A stretch of 64,000 nucleotides of DNA from Metridium senile. Taxonomy: Eukaryota > Cnidaria > Anthozoa > Actiniaria > Metridiidae. The notes below the pieces were generated by a model that was not told the DNA's origin, did no database searches, and worked only from the letters and a program-made list of their open reading frames with translations. Position 1 is the first letter of the stretch. Every line of letters starts with the position of its first letter. A program made the position numbers and the translations under genes. Shown here piece by piece: positions 23,019-36,681 of the stretch. The DNA lies in assembly GCA_949775045.1 (NCBI GenBank), contig OX459096.1, forward strand, positions 37,371,316-37,435,315. Direction: 5' to 3'.

Positions 23019-24267
23019 CGTGACAACAATGTGATTGTGAAAATATCAATTTCATAAGACAGTGAAGAGAGTGAAAATGGTCTTTAAAGGCAAAATGGAT
23101 GTACTAATACAAGGTAGTAAATCTAATATTTAGTTCTAAATCCCTTGGATTTAATAATATCTTCAAGTCTTTTGGGAATGCTTTGAATAGTTTTGTCTAT
23201 GACAGTTGTATCAAACGAATATAAAGTATCAATAACACGTTCTTTAAAAGTTTCAAAATTCTCTTTAAGAATATTTTGCTCTATAGCATCATTATTTATT
23301 TTTCTTTTAACTAAATTAAAAATATTTTCAATCGGATTTAGGTCTGGAGACCTTGCAGGAATACACACCATTGTAGCCTTTGATTTTTTTAGTGCTTTTT
23401 TAGCTAATGAGCTATTTTGACTAGGATCGTTGTCCATAACAAATTTTCTGGCTTTGGTTTTTGAAAACTTTTTGAAAATGTTTTCAAAATTTCTAGTAAT
23501 AAAGTCAGCGAAATACTCGCCATCTATTTTGTGGTATTGTTCAATAAAAATAGCACCTTGTCTATAACTAATAAGAACCAAAAGGTGGAGCCTTCTTCCT
23601 CCTGCTAGACTCTTCGAACCCTTAGATGTTATTTGTAATCCCTCATTTCTTTTTCTCCAAACCCTCCCTTTAGGACTCATTGCATTTGCTTTCGGATTGT
23701 ACTTATGAATAAAAGAAACTCCGTCAAGATAAAATACCATGTCCTCCGTCCAATAGTTTGGTGTAGTTTTCAATGTTTTTACATTGTCTTTTGCAAATTT
23801 AAGTCTTTTCTTTCTGTCAGATTCACTGATTAGTCCCTTTCTTCAAGTCTGTAAACTCTTGTACCCTAATCTTTGTATTTCTCTGAGGTAAGTCCGGTAG
23901 CTTGTTTTCCGCTGCGAAAGCCCGCAATACTCTATTAAAGATTTCACTGTAAAATTTACGTCCTCTTTCCTGATCCTTTTGATTCCCCTGGATAGAATTC
24001 TTCTTTCTCTGTCAGTTAAGTTAGTCTTTCTTCCCAACTTACTTTTCTTGTCGGGTTGTTTTGAATTCCGCTTCATTTTGTTTAAACCAATTCTTCTTAC
24101 ACTGCTTTTTGATATAGAACACATCTCTGCTATTTCCGAAAGAGAGTATGTGTTTTTTCTAAACAGAACATACGCTCTGGCACATTAATAGGCATTAATC
24201 TTGCCTTTGAAGACCATTTTCACCCTCTCCAAACGTTGATATCTTCACAATGACGTGTATTGTTGCG
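23019..24267 (-). mobile_element. Tc1-like transposon, unit 6
   Basis: Complete copy with TA flanks. Confidence 0.87.
23123..24195 (-). pseudogene. Broken Tc1-type transposase, unit 6
   Basis: In-frame TGA at 23843-23845 and the shared N-terminal frame break. Confidence 0.87.
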
Positions 24268-24612
24268 TACGCCTTAAGCGCGTGCATTTTTGGGCGTTAC
24301 TATGGTTATCCAATTTTGCGCGAGATATAGTATAAATATATCAACTACGAAGCATATATGTGTTAAGGACTGCTTATTACCTTAGAACATTTATTTTGAA
24401 CACGGGTGTTATCGAATATAGAGCATATAAGTGTCTTGTCATGTAAATTTTACATTCATTTAAAGCACTTTAAACAAAAGTGACGTCACATGATAGTATT
24501 AACTTCTTTCTGGAAAAAAATTTGCTACTGTTCAAATCGGTACACTATGTACTTTGTGTCCTGAAAATTTCATATCATTTCCACAACAATATCAATGGCG
24601 TTTTAAGTCATA

Positions 24613-24906
24613 TGTGTCTCAGACAATCATTGACAAAACTGTTGGCACGATTGTTGATTTTGTTATGTTCCTATATCTGTAATACCCCCCCTCCCCCTGT
24701 CAATGTTGCTGGAGGGGTATATGAACCTTGTCAATCGCGGGAAACATTTCCAACTCTTGTACTCTTTCATGAAAAACAGCAACATTGTATTGGGGGAGGG
24801 GGGTAGACAAACTTATCCTCATAAATGAAAAAAATGATAGACCCACAAAAAAGTGTCCGAAATGTGATCGTGCCAACACATTTTGGCAATGATTGTCTGA
24901 GGGACA
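24613..24906. mobile_element. Foldback MITE-like element, full form, unit 6
   Basis: Full 294-bp form, matching unit 1. Confidence 0.8.
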
Positions 24907-25484
24907 TATTGTGGAATTTCATTAAAAATAAACGAGTAAGAGGTCAGCAGCGTTCCTAATTACAAGCTATGCCTCGAAAGGAAAAGATTGATATGTAATA
25001 TGTGTATATCCGACCCCTAACGACATGAAAACTAGTGGAAATGTCATTTTGCCGTAGCAACCCTTATATTTAAGTGCGAAATTATGCCAACGTAACAAGG
25101 GGATACACCAAAAAAATATTTTAAAAGGTCTCTTACTTAATAGAATGAAGTAATTATCAGAAAAGATATCATCACCTTCACAGTTAATCCAATAATAACC
25201 ACGTTCTCTTTAAACAATGATTTTCTTATCAACTACATCTTATGTAAATACCTACGAATGTGAAGTTACTTTTGACGTATATGCTATAATTGACGCGCCT
25301 CAAAATTGCTACATTTTGTACGTAATAGCGCAAACGTCACATATTGCAAAAGATGCACGTCACTGGTTTGGTACATTATAAAAGTTGTGCATTTGTAAAA
25401 TAAATCTCATACTTCAAAGCGTTATACATAAAGAACATTATACAACTGAGCAGAAAACGTCTATTTGAAGTTCACATTGTGATC

Positions 25485-26828
25485 ATGGCAGAGGCAATGC
25501 CGAATCGTTCGCAACGTTTGGTCTATTTAGTTACATACAGTCGAGCAGATCCCGAAAAAGTCCATTCTCGTGAATCGTTTGCAAATATTGTTCGTAATGC
25601 ATGGGGTACATCAACGACATCGCGTATTGTACAGTTTATAGTCGCTAAAGAAGAGCATAATCACAACGATACAAACAACGACCTGTCCGACAAAGTATAT
25701 CACTACCATATGGCTCTAAAGCTCAACAAAAGAAGTAGATGGCTTCTAGTTCGTGATACATTAGATGCAAGGTTTGGAATTCAAGTCAATTTCAGCAACA
25801 ATCACAGTAACTATTATAGTGCTTATCGCTACTGCACAAAAGAAGATACAACACCGTTTTTATCGCCCGACCATCCAAGCTTAGAGGACGAACCGAGAAC
25901 TACTGCAGCCTCTGCAGCTACAACATCTCGTCGAGCTGATGGCCAAGGCAGTGGCCCCAAGAAGAAGCAAAAGAAGAAAAGAAAACGAATGCTAAGCGTC
26001 TACGAAGTAACCACTATTATTCGAAACAATAATATCAAGACTCGGCTCGATCTAATGGCCTATGCAGCAAAACAGGAGAAAAAGGGAAAAAAAGATCTTG
26101 CACAATTTATAGCGAATAGAGGGATCAGAGTAGTAAATGAAGCATTATCTATATCTTCACAACTGCAAGATGCTGAAAAGAAACAAGAACGCTTGAATAA
26201 AAGTCGCATAGAACTACTAGTAGAGGAAGGTGAAAAACACTGTATAGAAGGATGTGAAAAGAAATGGCTAGCGGCCGCACTACAGATACTTCACCGAAAT
26301 GAAATAAATGTGCATGTCTATGCTAGCGCAATTTACTCAGCACTTCACTATGGACGTGCAAAATATCGAAACATATATATATATGGACCGGCAAACTCAG
26401 GTAAAACATTCATGATTTCACCTCTGAAAGCTATTTACCATGCCTTTGTGAACCCGGCAACTGGTGGTTTTGCGTGGGTGGGTGCAGAGGAGTCAGAAGT
26501 AATAATCCTCAATGACTTTAGATGGTCGCCTTCTATAATCGCATGGTCTGATTTCCTTCAAATGCTTGAAGGGGATACTATGCACTTAGCCGCACCTAAA
26601 AGTTTTGTACAACAAGACATTCTCTTCGACAAGGACTCACCCTTTTTCGCGACTGCAGATGCCCCACTCGTTATGATAAAGGGAGGATCAATAGATCGAA
26701 TTAATACTGATATGATGAGAGTACGCTGGCATTATTTCGAATTTTGGAGACAAATACCAGAAGTTGAGCAATGTGCATTGAAACCATGCGCACGTTGTTT
26801 CTCAGAACTTATTTTAACTAATAAATAA
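25485..26828 (+). CDS. rep: HUH-SF3 Rep, unit 6
   Basis: Intact, 447 aa, identical in protein sequence to unit 1. Confidence 0.87.
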   Translation: MAEAMPNRSQRLVYLVTYSRADPEKVHSRESFANIVRNAWGTSTTSRIVQFIVAKEEHNHNDTNNDLSDKVYHYHMALKLNKRSRWLLVRDTLDARFGIQVNFSNNHSNYYSAYRYCTKEDTTPFLSPDHPSLEDEPRTTAASAATTSRRADGQGSGPKKKQKKKRKRMLSVYEVTTIIRNNNIKTRLDLMAYAAKQEKKGKKDLAQFIANRGIRVVNEALSISSQLQDAEKKQERLNKSRIELLVEEGEKHCIEGCEKKWLAAALQILHRNEINVHVYASAIYSALHYGRAKYRNIYIYGPANSGKTFMISPLKAIYHAFVNPATGGFAWVGAEESEVIILNDFRWSPSIIAWSDFLQMLEGDTMHLAAPKSFVQQDILFDKDSPFFATADAPLVMIKGGSIDRINTDMMRVRWHYFEFWRQIPEVEQCALKPCARCFSELILTNK

Positions 26829-26904
26829 ATGAACAAAGAATATGTATGTATGCTAATAAATTTTTGTACATACATTTTTGCTAATAAATTTGTGTACATA
26901 CATT

Positions 26905-26907
<3 letters not shown>

Positions 26908-26937
<30 letters not shown>

Positions 26938-26952
26938 ATATATTTATATCTA

Positions 26953-27033
<81 letters not shown>

Positions 27034-27084
27034 ATATATAATATATGTGTAATAAATATAAATATCTTTATATCTATACTACAT

Positions 27085-27134
<50 letters not shown>

Positions 27135-27186
27135 ATACTTATACTATAGATATAAATATATTTATTATCTCTATACAGAGATAATA
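26908..27186. repeat. TCTG/TA microsatellite and hairpins, unit 6
   Basis: Both TA tracts are short. Hairpins i-iii are retained. Confidence 0.9.
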
Positions 27187-27276
27187 CATTAAAGAAAACA
27201 TTGTTTGTATAGACATGACGTCTGTAATGTGTCATTCAACACCATGTGCGCTTGTATATAGTTGTCCGTGAAATAG

Positions 27277-27649
27277 CAACGGTTCTCCACTGTTAAATAA
27301 TAGATTACTCCCCAAATTAAACAAATATCCCTCCAATTTTTTCAACAATAGGGTTTGTATATATTCTTTAATTGTCTGACGTTTAGTTTATATTTCAAAT
27401 TGTAGTATTTAACTCAAAACCAACGGTACTCCACGTTGAATCACTTATAAAAAGATGAAGACATGTTCAAAACAATTAATACAAGTTTTGTGTGGAGTAC
27501 CGTTGATAAAATGGGCATGTTAGGCTTTTTGAATATAATTTCTGTAGGAAATAGTTAGAATAAACATCAATAAAACATTGATCAAGGTCTAAGCTCTTTT
27601 TATTGTTGCACTTAGTGAATCATTACGATTTTACAATGGAGTACCGTGT
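27277..27649. promoter_or_regulatory. Four iteron-like sites, units 6/7 junction
   Basis: Same sites and spacing as 4283-4655. Confidence 0.5.
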
Positions 27650-27689
27650 TCTGCACAGAAGACACTGCACACTATATAAATACTGATTA

Positions 27690-28938
27690 CGTGACAACAA
27701 TGTGATTGTGAAAATATCAATTTCATAAGACAGTGAAGAGAGTGAAAATGGTCTTTAAAGGCAAAATGGATGTACTAATACAAGGTAGTAAATCTAATAT
27801 TTAGTTCTAAATCCCTTGGATTTAATAATATCTTCAAGTCTTTTGGGAATGCTTTGAATAGTTTTGTCTATGACAGTTGTATCAAACGAATATAAAGTAT
27901 CAATAACACGTTCTTTAAAAGTTTCAAAATTCTCTTTAAGAATATTTTGCTCTATAGCATCATTATTTATTTTTCTTTTAACTAAATTAAAAATATTTTC
28001 AATCGGATTTAGGTCTGGAGACCTTGCAGGAATACACACCATTGTAGCCTTTGATTTTTTTAGTGCTTTTTTAGCTAATGAGCTATTTTGACTAGGATCG
28101 TTGTCCATAACAAATTTTCTGGCTTTGGTTTTTGAAAACTTTTTGAAAATGTTTTCAAAATTTCTAGTAATAAAGTCAGCGAAATACTCGCCATCTATTT
28201 TGTGGTATTGTTCAATAAAAATAGCACCTTGTCTATAACTAATAAGAACCAAAAGGTGGAGCCTTCTTCCTCCTGCTAGACTCTTCGAACCCTTAGATGT
28301 TATTTGTAATCCCTCATTTCTTTTTCTCCAAACCCTCCCTTTAGGACTCATTGCATTTGCTTTCGGATTGTACTTATGAATAAAAGAAACTCCGTCAAGA
28401 TAAAATACCATGTCCTCCGTCCAATAGTTTGGTGTAGTTTTCAATGTTTTTACATTGTCTTTTGCAAATTTAAGTCTTTTCTTTCTGTCAGATTCACTGA
28501 TTAGTCCCTTTCTTCAAGTCTGTAAACTCTTGTACCCTAATCTTTGTATTTCTCTGAGGTAAGTCCGGTAGCTTGTTTTCCGCTGCGAAAGCCCGCAATA
28601 CTCTATTAAAGATTTCACTGTAAAATTTACGTCCTCTTTCCTGATCCTTTTGATTCCCCTGGATAGAATTCTTCTTTCTCTGTCAGTTAAGTTAGTCTTT
28701 CTTCCCAACTTACTTTTCTTGTCGGGTTGTTTTGAATTCCGCTTCATTTTGTTTAAACCAATTCTTCTTACACTGCTTTTTGATATAGAACACATCTCTG
28801 CTATTTCCGAAAGAGAGTATGTGTTTTTTCTAAACAGAACATACGCTCTGGCACATTAATAGGCATTAATCTTGCCTTTGAAGACCATTTTCACCCTCTC
28901 CAAACGTTGATATCTTCACAATGACGTGTATTGTTGCG
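27690..28938 (-). mobile_element. Tc1-like transposon, unit 7
   Basis: Complete copy with TA flanks. Confidence 0.87.
27794..28866 (-). pseudogene. Broken Tc1-type transposase, unit 7
   Basis: In-frame TGA at 28514-28516 and the shared N-terminal frame break. Confidence 0.87.
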
Positions 28939-29283
28939 TACGCCTTAAGCGCGTGCATTTTTGGGCGTTACTATGGTTATCCAATTTTGCGCGAGATATA
29001 GTATAAATATATCAACTACGAAGCATATATGTGTTAAGGACTGCTTATTACCTTAGAACATTTATTTTGAACACGGGTGTTATCGAATATAGAGCATATA
29101 AGTGTCTTGTCATGTAAATTTTACATTCATTTAAAGCACTTTAAACAAAAGTGACGTCACATGATAGTATTAACTTCTTTCTGGAAAAAAATTTGCTACT
29201 GTTCAAATCGGTACACTATGTACTTTGTGTCCTGAAAATTTCATATCATTTCCACAACAATATCAATGGCGTTTTAAGTCATA

Positions 29284-29308
29284 TGTGTCTCAGAATGTCT
29301 GAGGGACA
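29284..29308. mobile_element. Collapsed MITE remnant (ATG form), unit 7
   Basis: A 25-bp scar CTCAGA-ATG-TCTGAG. The middle triplet differs from the CTG of units 2 and 4, so this is either an independent collapse or a later base change. Confidence 0.8.
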
Positions 29309-29886
29309 TATTGTGGAATTTCATTAAAAATAAACGAGTAAGAGGTCAGCAGCGTTCCTAATTACAAGCTATGCCTCGAAAGGAAAAGATTGATATGTAA
29401 TATGTGTATATCCGACCCCTAACGACATGAAAACTAGTGGAAATGTCATTTTGCCGTAGCAACCCTTATATTTAAGTGCGAAATTATGCCAACGTAACAA
29501 GGGGATACACCAAAAAAATATTTTAAAAGGTCTCTTACTTAATAGAATGAAGTAATTATCAGAAAAGATATCATCACCTTCACAGTTAATCCAATAATAA
29601 CCACGTTCTCTTTAAACAATGATTTTCTTATCAACTACATCTTATGTAAATACCTACGAATGTGAAGTTACTTTTGACGTATATGCTATAATTGACGCGC
29701 CTCAAAATTGCTACATTTTGTACGTAATAGCGCAAACGTCACATATTGCAAAAGATGCACGTCACTGGTTTGGTACATTATAAAAGTTGTGCATTTGTAA
29801 AATAAATCTCATACTTCAAAGCGTTATACATAAAGAACATTATACAACTGAGCAGAAAACGTCTATTTGAAGTTCACATTGTGATC

Positions 29887-31230
29887 ATGGCAGAGGCAAT
29901 GCCGAATCGTTCGCAACGTTTGGTCTATTTAGTTACATACAGTCGAGCAGATCCCGAAAAAGTCCATTCTCGTGAATCGTTTGCAAATATTGTTCGTAAT
30001 GCATGGGGTACATCAACGACATCGCGTATTGTACAGTTTATAGTCGCTAAAGAAGAGCATAATCACAACGATACAAACAACGACCTGTCCGACAAAGTAT
30101 ATCACTACCATATGGCTCTAAAGCTCAACAAAAGAAGTAGATGGCTTCTAGTTCGTGATACATTAGATGCAAGGTTTGGAATTCAAGTCAATTTCAGCAA
30201 CAATCACAGTAACTATTATAGTGCTTATCGCTACTGCACAAAAGAAGATACAACACCGTTTTTATCGCCCGACCATCCAAGCTTAGAGGACGAACCGAGA
30301 ACTACTGCAGCCTCTGCAGCTACAACATCTCGTCGAGCTGATGGCCAAGGCAGTGGCCCCAAGAAGAAGCAAAAGAAGAAAAGAAAACGAATGCTAAGCG
30401 TCTACGAAGTAACCACTATTATTCGAAACAATAATATCAAGACTCGGCTCGATCTAATGGCCTATGCAGCAAAACAGGAGAAAAAGGGAAAAAAAGATCT
30501 TGCACAATTTATAGCGAATAGAGGGATCAGAGTAGTAAATGAAGCATTATCTATATCTTCACAACTGCAAGATGCTGAAAAGAAACAAGAACGCTTGAAT
30601 AAAAGTCGCATAGAACTACTAGTAGAGGAAGGTGAAAAACACTGTATAGAAGGATGTGAAAAGAAATGGCTAGCGGCCGCACTACAGATACTTCACCGAA
30701 ATGAAATAAATGTGCATGTCTATGCTAGCGCAATTTACTCAGCACTTCACTATGGACGTGCAAAATATCGAAACATATATATATATGGACCGGCAAACTC
30801 AGGTAAAACATTCATGATTTCACCTCTGAAAGCTATTTACCATGCCTTTGTGAACCCGGCAACTGGTGGTTTTGCGTGGGTGGGTGCAGAGGAGTCAGAA
30901 GTAATAATCCTCAATGACTTTAGATGGTCGCCTTCTATAATCGCATGGTCTGATTTCCTTCAAATGCTTGAAGGGGATACTATGCACTTAGCCGCACCTA
31001 AAAGTTTTGTACAACAAGACATTCTCTTCGACAAGGACTCACCCTTTTTCGCGACTGCAGATGCCCCACTCGTTATGATAAAGGGAGGATCAATAGATCG
31101 AATTAATACTGATATGATGAGAGTACGCTGGCATTATTTCGAATTTTGGAGACAAATACCAGAAGTTGAGCAATGTGCATTGAAACCATGCGCACGTTGT
31201 TTCTCAGAACTTATTTTAACTAATAAATAA
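29887..31230 (+). CDS. rep: HUH-SF3 Rep, unit 7
   Basis: Intact, 447 aa, identical in protein sequence to unit 1. Confidence 0.87.
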   Translation: MAEAMPNRSQRLVYLVTYSRADPEKVHSRESFANIVRNAWGTSTTSRIVQFIVAKEEHNHNDTNNDLSDKVYHYHMALKLNKRSRWLLVRDTLDARFGIQVNFSNNHSNYYSAYRYCTKEDTTPFLSPDHPSLEDEPRTTAASAATTSRRADGQGSGPKKKQKKKRKRMLSVYEVTTIIRNNNIKTRLDLMAYAAKQEKKGKKDLAQFIANRGIRVVNEALSISSQLQDAEKKQERLNKSRIELLVEEGEKHCIEGCEKKWLAAALQILHRNEINVHVYASAIYSALHYGRAKYRNIYIYGPANSGKTFMISPLKAIYHAFVNPATGGFAWVGAEESEVIILNDFRWSPSIIAWSDFLQMLEGDTMHLAAPKSFVQQDILFDKDSPFFATADAPLVMIKGGSIDRINTDMMRVRWHYFEFWRQIPEVEQCALKPCARCFSELILTNK

Positions 31231-31306
31231 ATGAACAAAGAATATGTATGTATGCTAATAAATTTTTGTACATACATTTTTGCTAATAAATTTGTGTACA
31301 TACATT

Positions 31307-31642
<336 letters not shown>

Positions 31643-31732
31643 CATTAAAGAAAACATTGTTTGTATAGACATGACGTCTGTAATGTGTCATTCAACACCA
31701 TGTGCGCTTGTATATAGTTGTCCGTGAAATAG

Positions 31733-32105
31733 CAACGGTTCTCCACTGTTAAATAATAGATTACTCCCCAAATTAAACAAATATCCCTCCAATTTTTTCA
31801 ACAATAGGGTTTGTATATATTCTTTAATTGTCTGACGTTTAGTTTATATTTCAAATTGTAGTATTTAACTCAAAACCAACGGTACTCCACGTTGAATCAC
31901 TTATAAAAAGATGAAGACATGTTCAAAACAATTAATACAAGTTTTGTGTGGAGTACCGTTGATAAAATGGGCATGTTAGGCTTTTTGAATATAATTTCTG
32001 TAGGAAATAGTTAGAATAAACATCAATAAAACATTGATCAAGGTCTAAGCTCTTTTTATTGTTGCACTTAGTGAATCATTACGATTTTACAATGGAGTAC
32101 CGTGT
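31733..32105. promoter_or_regulatory. Four iteron-like sites, units 7/8 junction
   Basis: Same sites and spacing as 4283-4655. Confidence 0.5.
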
Positions 32106-32145
32106 TCTGCACAGAAGACACTGCACACTATATAAATACTGATTA

Positions 32146-33394
32146 CGTGACAACAATGTGATTGTGAAAATATCAATTTCATAAGACAGTGAAGAGAGTG
32201 AAAATGGTCTTTAAAGGCAAAATGGATGTACTAATACAAGGTAGTAAATCTAATATTTAGTTCTAAATCCCTTGGATTTAATAATATCTTCAAGTCTTTT
32301 GGGAATGCTTTGAATAGTTTTGTCTATGACAGTTGTATCAAACGAATATAAAGTATCAATAACACGTTCTTTAAAAGTTTCAAAATTCTCTTTAAGAATA
32401 TTTTGCTCTATAGCATCATTATTTATTTTTCTTTTAACTAAATTAAAAATATTTTCAATCGGATTTAGGTCTGGAGACCTTGCAGGAATACACACCATTG
32501 TAGCCTTTGATTTTTTTAGTGCTTTTTTAGCTAATGAGCTATTTTGACTAGGATCGTTGTCCATAACAAATTTTCTGGCTTTGGTTTTTGAAAACTTTTT
32601 GAAAATGTTTTCAAAATTTCTAGTAATAAAGTCAGCGAAATACTCGCCATCTATTTTGTGGTATTGTTCAATAAAAATAGCACCTTGTCTATAACTAATA
32701 AGAACCAAAAGGTGGAGCCTTCTTCCTCCTGCTAGACTCTTCGAACCCTTAGATGTTATTTGTAATCCCTCATTTCTTTTTCTCCAAACCCTCCCTTTAG
32801 GACTCATTGCATTTGCTTTCGGATTGTACTTATGAATAAAAGAAACTCCGTCAAGATAAAATACCATGTCCTCCGTCCAATAGTTTGGTGTAGTTTTCAA
32901 TGTTTTTACATTGTCTTTTGCAAATTTAAGTCTTTTCTTTCTGTCAGATTCACTGATTAGTCCCTTTCTTCAAGTCTGTAAACTCTTGTACCCTAATCTT
33001 TGTATTTCTCTGAGGTAAGTCCGGTAGCTTGTTTTCCGCTGCGAAAGCCCGCAATACTCTATTAAAGATTTCACTGTAAAATTTACGTCCTCTTTCCTGA
33101 TCCTTTTGATTCCCCTGGATAGAATTCTTCTTTCTCTGTCAGTTAAGTTAGTCTTTCTTCCCAACTTACTTTTCTTGTCGGGTTGTTTTGAATTCCGCTT
33201 CATTTTGTTTAAACCAATTCTTCTTACACTGCTTTTTGATATAGAACACATCTCTGCTATTTCCGAAAGAGAGTATGTGTTTTTTCTAAACAGAACATAC
33301 GCTCTGGCACATTAATAGGCATTAATCTTGCCTTTGAAGACCATTTTCACCCTCTCCAAACGTTGATATCTTCACAATGACGTGTATTGTTGCG
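32146..33394 (-). mobile_element. Tc1-like transposon, unit 8
   Basis: Complete copy with TA flanks. Confidence 0.87.
32250..33322 (-). pseudogene. Broken Tc1-type transposase, unit 8
   Basis: In-frame TGA at 32970-32972 and the shared N-terminal frame break. Confidence 0.87.
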
Positions 33395-33734
33395 TACGCC
33401 TTAAGCGCGTGCATTTTTGGGCGTTACTATGGTTATCCAATTTTGCGCGAGATATAGTATAAATATATCAACTACGAAGCATATATGTGTTAAGGACTGC
33501 TTATTACCTTAGAACATTTATTTTGAACACGGGTGTTATCGAATATAGAGCATATAAGTGTCTTGTCATGTAAATTTTACATTCATTTAAAGCACTTTAA
33601 ACAAAAGTGACGTCACATGATAGTATTAACTTCTTTCTGGAAAAAAATTTGCTACTGTTCAAATCGGTACACTATGTACTTTGTGTCCTGAAAATTTCAT
33701 ATCATTTCCACAACAATATCAATGGCGTTTTAAG

Positions 33735-33814
33735 TCATATGTGTCATATGTGTCATATGTGTCATATGTGTCATATGTGTCATATGTGTCATGTGTCATA
33801 TGTGTCATATGTGT
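33735..33814. repeat. 9-bp minisatellite replacing the MITE, unit 8
   Basis: About nine tandem copies of TCATATGTG, one shortened to TCATGTG, run straight into TCTGAGGGACATA, the right end of the MITE. The seed is the sequence spanning the MITE's left TA junction, so the array arose by slippage there with loss of the MITE body. Confidence 0.9.
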
Positions 33815-34402
33815 CTGAGGGACATATTGTGGAATTTCATTAAAAATAAACGAGTAAGAGGTCAGCAGCGTTCCTAATTACAAGCTATGCCTCGAAAGGA
33901 AAAGATTGATATGTAATATGTGTATATCCGACCCCTAACGACATGAAAACTAGTGGAAATGTCATTTTGCCGTAGCAACCCTTATATTTAAGTGCGAAAT
34001 TATGCCAACGTAACAAGGGGATACACCAAAAAAATATTTTAAAAGGTCTCTTACTTATTAGAATGAAGTAATTATCAGAAAAGATATCATCACCTTCACA
34101 GTTAATCCAATAATAACCACGTTCTCTTTAAACAATGATTTTCTTATCAACTACATCTTATGTAAATACCTACGAATGTGAAGTTACTTTTGACGTATAT
34201 GCTATAATTGACGCGCCTCAAAATTGCTACATTTTGTACGTAATAGCGCAAACGTCACATATTGCAAAAGATGCACGTCACTGGTTTGGTACATTATAAA
34301 AGTTGTGCATTTGTAAAATAAATCTCATACTTCAAAGCGTTATACATAAAGAACATTATACAACTGAGCAGAAAACGTCTATTTGAAGTTCACATTGTGA
34401 TC

Positions 34403-35746
34403 ATGGCAGAGGCAATGCCGAATCGTTCGCAACGTTTGGTCTATTTAGTTACATACAGTCGAGCAGATCCCGAAAAAGTCCATTCTCGTGAATCGTTTGC
34501 AAATATTGTTCGTAATGCATGGGGTACATCAACGACATCGCGTATTGTACAGTTTATAGTCGCTAAAGAAGAGCATAATCACAACGATACAAACAACGAC
34601 CTGTCCGACAAAGTATATCACTACCATATGGCTCTAAAGCTCAACAAAAGAAGTAGATGGCTTCTAGTTCGTGATACATTAGATGCAAGGTTTGGAATTC
34701 AAGTCAATTTCAGCAACAATCACAGTAACTATTATAGTGCTTATCGCTACTGCACAAAAGAAGATACAACACCGTTTTTATCGCCCGACCATCCAAGCTT
34801 AGAGGACGAACCGAGAACTACTGCAGCCTCTGCAGCTACAACATCTCGTCGAGCTGATGGCCAAGGCAGTGGCCCCAAGAAGAAGCAAAAGAAGAAAAGA
34901 AAACGAATGCTAAGCGTCTACGAAGTAACCACTATTATTCGAAACAATAATATCAAGACTCGGCTCGATCTAATGGCCTATGCAGCAAAACAGGAGAAAA
35001 AGGGAAAAAAAGATCTTGCACAATTTATAGCGAATAGAGGGATCAGAGTAGTAAATGAAGCATTATCTATATCTTCACAACTGCAAGATGCTGAAAAGAA
35101 ACAAGAACGCTTGAATAAAAGTCGCATAGAACTACTAGTAGAGGAAGGTGAAAAACACTGTATAGAAGGATGTGAAAAGAAATGGCTAGCGGCCGCACTA
35201 CAGATACTTCACCGAAATGAAATAAATGTGCATGTCTATGCTAGCGCAATTTACTCAGCACTTCACTATGGACGTGCAAAATATCGAAACATATATATAT
35301 ATGGACCGGCAAACTCAGGTAAAACATTCATGATTTCACCTCTGAAAGCTATTTACCATGCCTTTGTGAACCCGGCAACTGGTGGTTTTGCGTGGGTGGG
35401 TGCAGAGGAGTCAGAAGTAATAATCCTCAATGACTTTAGATGGTCGCCTTCTATAATCGCATGGTCTGATTTCCTTCAAATGCTTGAAGGGGATACTATG
35501 CACTTAGCCGCACCTAAAAGTTTTGTACAACAAGACATTCTCTTCGACAAGGACTCACCCTTTTTCGCGACTGCAGATGCCCCACTCGTTATGATAAAGG
35601 GAGGATCAATAGATCGAATTAATACTGATATGATGAGAGTACGCTGGCATTATTTCGAATTTTGGAGACAAATACCAGAAGTTGAGCAATGTGCATTGAA
35701 ACCATGCGCACGTTGTTTCTCAGAACTTATTTTAACTAATAAATAA
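34403..35746 (+). CDS. rep: HUH-SF3 Rep, unit 8
   Basis: Intact, 447 aa, identical in protein sequence to unit 1. Upstream, the unit carries the CTTATTAG variant (CTTAATAG in units 1-7 and 9), shared with units 10 and 11. Confidence 0.87.
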   Translation: MAEAMPNRSQRLVYLVTYSRADPEKVHSRESFANIVRNAWGTSTTSRIVQFIVAKEEHNHNDTNNDLSDKVYHYHMALKLNKRSRWLLVRDTLDARFGIQVNFSNNHSNYYSAYRYCTKEDTTPFLSPDHPSLEDEPRTTAASAATTSRRADGQGSGPKKKQKKKRKRMLSVYEVTTIIRNNNIKTRLDLMAYAAKQEKKGKKDLAQFIANRGIRVVNEALSISSQLQDAEKKQERLNKSRIELLVEEGEKHCIEGCEKKWLAAALQILHRNEINVHVYASAIYSALHYGRAKYRNIYIYGPANSGKTFMISPLKAIYHAFVNPATGGFAWVGAEESEVIILNDFRWSPSIIAWSDFLQMLEGDTMHLAAPKSFVQQDILFDKDSPFFATADAPLVMIKGGSIDRINTDMMRVRWHYFEFWRQIPEVEQCALKPCARCFSELILTNK

Positions 35747-35822
35747 ATGAACAAAGAATATGTATGTATGCTAATAAATTTTTGTACATACATTTTTGCT
35801 AATAAATTTGTGTACATACATT

Positions 35823-36178
<356 letters not shown>

Positions 36179-36268
36179 CATTAAAGAAAACATTGTTTGT
36201 ATAGACATGACGTCTGTAATGTGTCATTCAACACCATGTGCGCTTGTATATAGTTGTCCGTGAAATAG

Positions 36269-36641
36269 CAACGGTTCTCCACTGTTAAATAATAGATTAC
36301 TCCCCAAATTAAACAAATATCCCTCCAATTTTTTCAACAATAGGGTTTGTATATATTCTTTAATTGTCTGACGTTTAGTTTATATTTCAAATTGTAGTAT
36401 TTAACTCAAAACCAACGGTACTCCACGTTGAATCACTTATAAAAAGATGAAGACATGTTCAAAACAATTAATACAAGTTTTGTGTGGAGTACCGTTGATA
36501 AAATGGGCATGTTAGGCTTTTTGAATATAATTTCTGTAGGAAATAGTTAGAATAAACATCAATAAAACATTGATCAAGGTCTAAGCTCTTTTTATTGTTG
36601 CACTTAGTGAATCATTACGATTTTACAATGGAGTACCGTGT
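36269..36641. promoter_or_regulatory. Four iteron-like sites, units 8/9 junction
   Basis: Same sites and spacing as 4283-4655. Confidence 0.5.
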
Positions 36642-36681
36642 TCTGCACAGAAGACACTGCACACTATATAAATACTGATTA

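Noticed and set aside
33735..33814. Short regular repeats that might be a CRISPR array
   Set aside because: The unit is 9 bp with no spacers, and the genome is animal.
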